DNA of 12,684 nucleotides from DASUUR01 sp036373975 (GTDB lineage Bacteria > Patescibacteriota > Saccharimonadia > Saccharimonadales > Saccharimonadaceae): contig DASUUR010000019.1 of assembly GCA_036373975.1 (NCBI GenBank), forward strand, positions 1-12,684, written 5' to 3'. Positions 12,487 to 12,684 of this stretch are shown in pieces. The position numbers and the translations under genes are program-made. The notes beneath the pieces were generated by a model that saw only the letters and a list, made by a program, of their open reading frames with translations, did not search any database and was not told where the DNA came from. Each line of letters begins with the position of its first letter. Position 1 is the first letter of the stretch.

Positions 12487-12684
12487 ATGGGTCTAAGCAT
12501 TAGGGAAATTCGTGATAATACGCTGCGAGCAAGGCACCTACTACAACGCACCAGGCAGCAAAAGTTTGCTGTTGGGGCCTTTAATATTGATAATCAGGAA
12601 ACCTTAATTGCGGTGTGTCGAGCGGCCCAGGCCAAGAAGTCCCCCGTGCTCATCGAAGCAAGCGATGGCGAGGTGAAGGCTATG
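12487..12684 (+). CDS. fba: Class II fructose-bisphosphate aldolase, N-terminal part (3' end outside window)
   Basis: The first 66 residues of a gene cut by the window end. KFAVGAFNIDNQETLIAVCRAA (from residue ~26), then KSPVLIEASDGEVK, match the start of class II zinc-dependent aldolases (AFNxxNxE ... SPVI). The protein normally joins dihydroxyacetone phosphate to glyceraldehyde 3-phosphate, or to erythrose 4-phosphate in some pathways. Its zinc-binding histidines lie beyond the window, so substrate choice (fructose versus tagatose or another bisphosphate) cannot be judged. Start: ATG 10 nt after the tktC stop, behind the strongest type of Shine-Dalgarno. The ~25 residues before AFN are somewhat longer than in many family members. 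As the sixth gene of the operon it connects the triose phosphates made here to hexose phosphates. Confidence 0.85.
   Translation, partial: MGLSIREIRDNTLRARHLLQRTRQQKFAVGAFNIDNQETLIAVCRAAQAKKSPVLIEASDGEVKAM

Noticed and set aside
1..12684. UGA recoded as glycine, as in some CPR groups
   Set aside because: TGA ends at least two genes at natural positions, and no conserved gene is interrupted by internal TGA.

Overview
The window looks like a piece of a small, streamlined bacterial chromosome, most likely a Patescibacteria/CPR lineage. Candidatus Saccharibacteria (TM7) is my best guess (an inference, not proven). The reasons are compact gene packing, mostly housekeeping genes, a two-subunit (split) transketolase, a long RelA/SpoT protein without its ACT region, and a thiol system with no glutathione-linked gene in sight. 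TGA acts as a normal stop codon (ABC transporter, small regulator gene), which argues against the UGA-recoded Gracilibacteria/Absconditabacteria.

Layout. 1-913: 3' end of pheT. 914-1353: a nested inverted repeat, then a small minus-strand membrane-protein gene with its own promoter, divergent from the next gene. 1354-3135: an ABC exporter half-transporter. 3198-3743: a membrane-anchored FKBP-type prolyl isomerase. 3825-5044: a redoxin and thioredoxin-reductase-like pair. 5028-5708 (minus): a glycerophosphodiester phosphodiesterase whose 3' end overlaps trxB by 17 bp. 5793-6320: inorganic pyrophosphatase. 6373-6780 (minus): a small unrecognised protein that reads like a winged-helix DNA-binding protein, with an operator-like inverted repeat over its promoter. 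6848-8386 (minus): RelA/SpoT. 8480-12684: a tightly packed sugar-phosphate operon, gap, rpiB, rpe, tktN, tktC, fba (cut by the window end).

How the genes work together. The right-hand operon connects lower glycolysis (GAPDH, class II aldolase) with the non-oxidative pentose-phosphate branch (RpiB, Rpe, two-part transketolase), presumably to make ribose phosphate from triose and hexose phosphates. RelA/SpoT is transcribed divergently from it. The redoxin and reductase form a two-gene disulfide-reduction unit, and pyrophosphatase drives biosynthetic reactions.

The most interesting points are regulatory. A perfect 12-bp complementarity joins the Shine-Dalgarno region of the small membrane gene to its own 3' flank. 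An 11-bp perfect inverted repeat overlaps the promoter of the putative winged-helix gene and shares an ATCTAGA core with the inverted repeat after pheT. Several genes have a -10 box placed 6-10 nt before the start codon and no ribosome binding site, which suggests leaderless mRNAs. Key residues are also altered in the reductase, the epimerase and RpiB. I saw no tRNA, rRNA, CRISPR array or insertion sequence.
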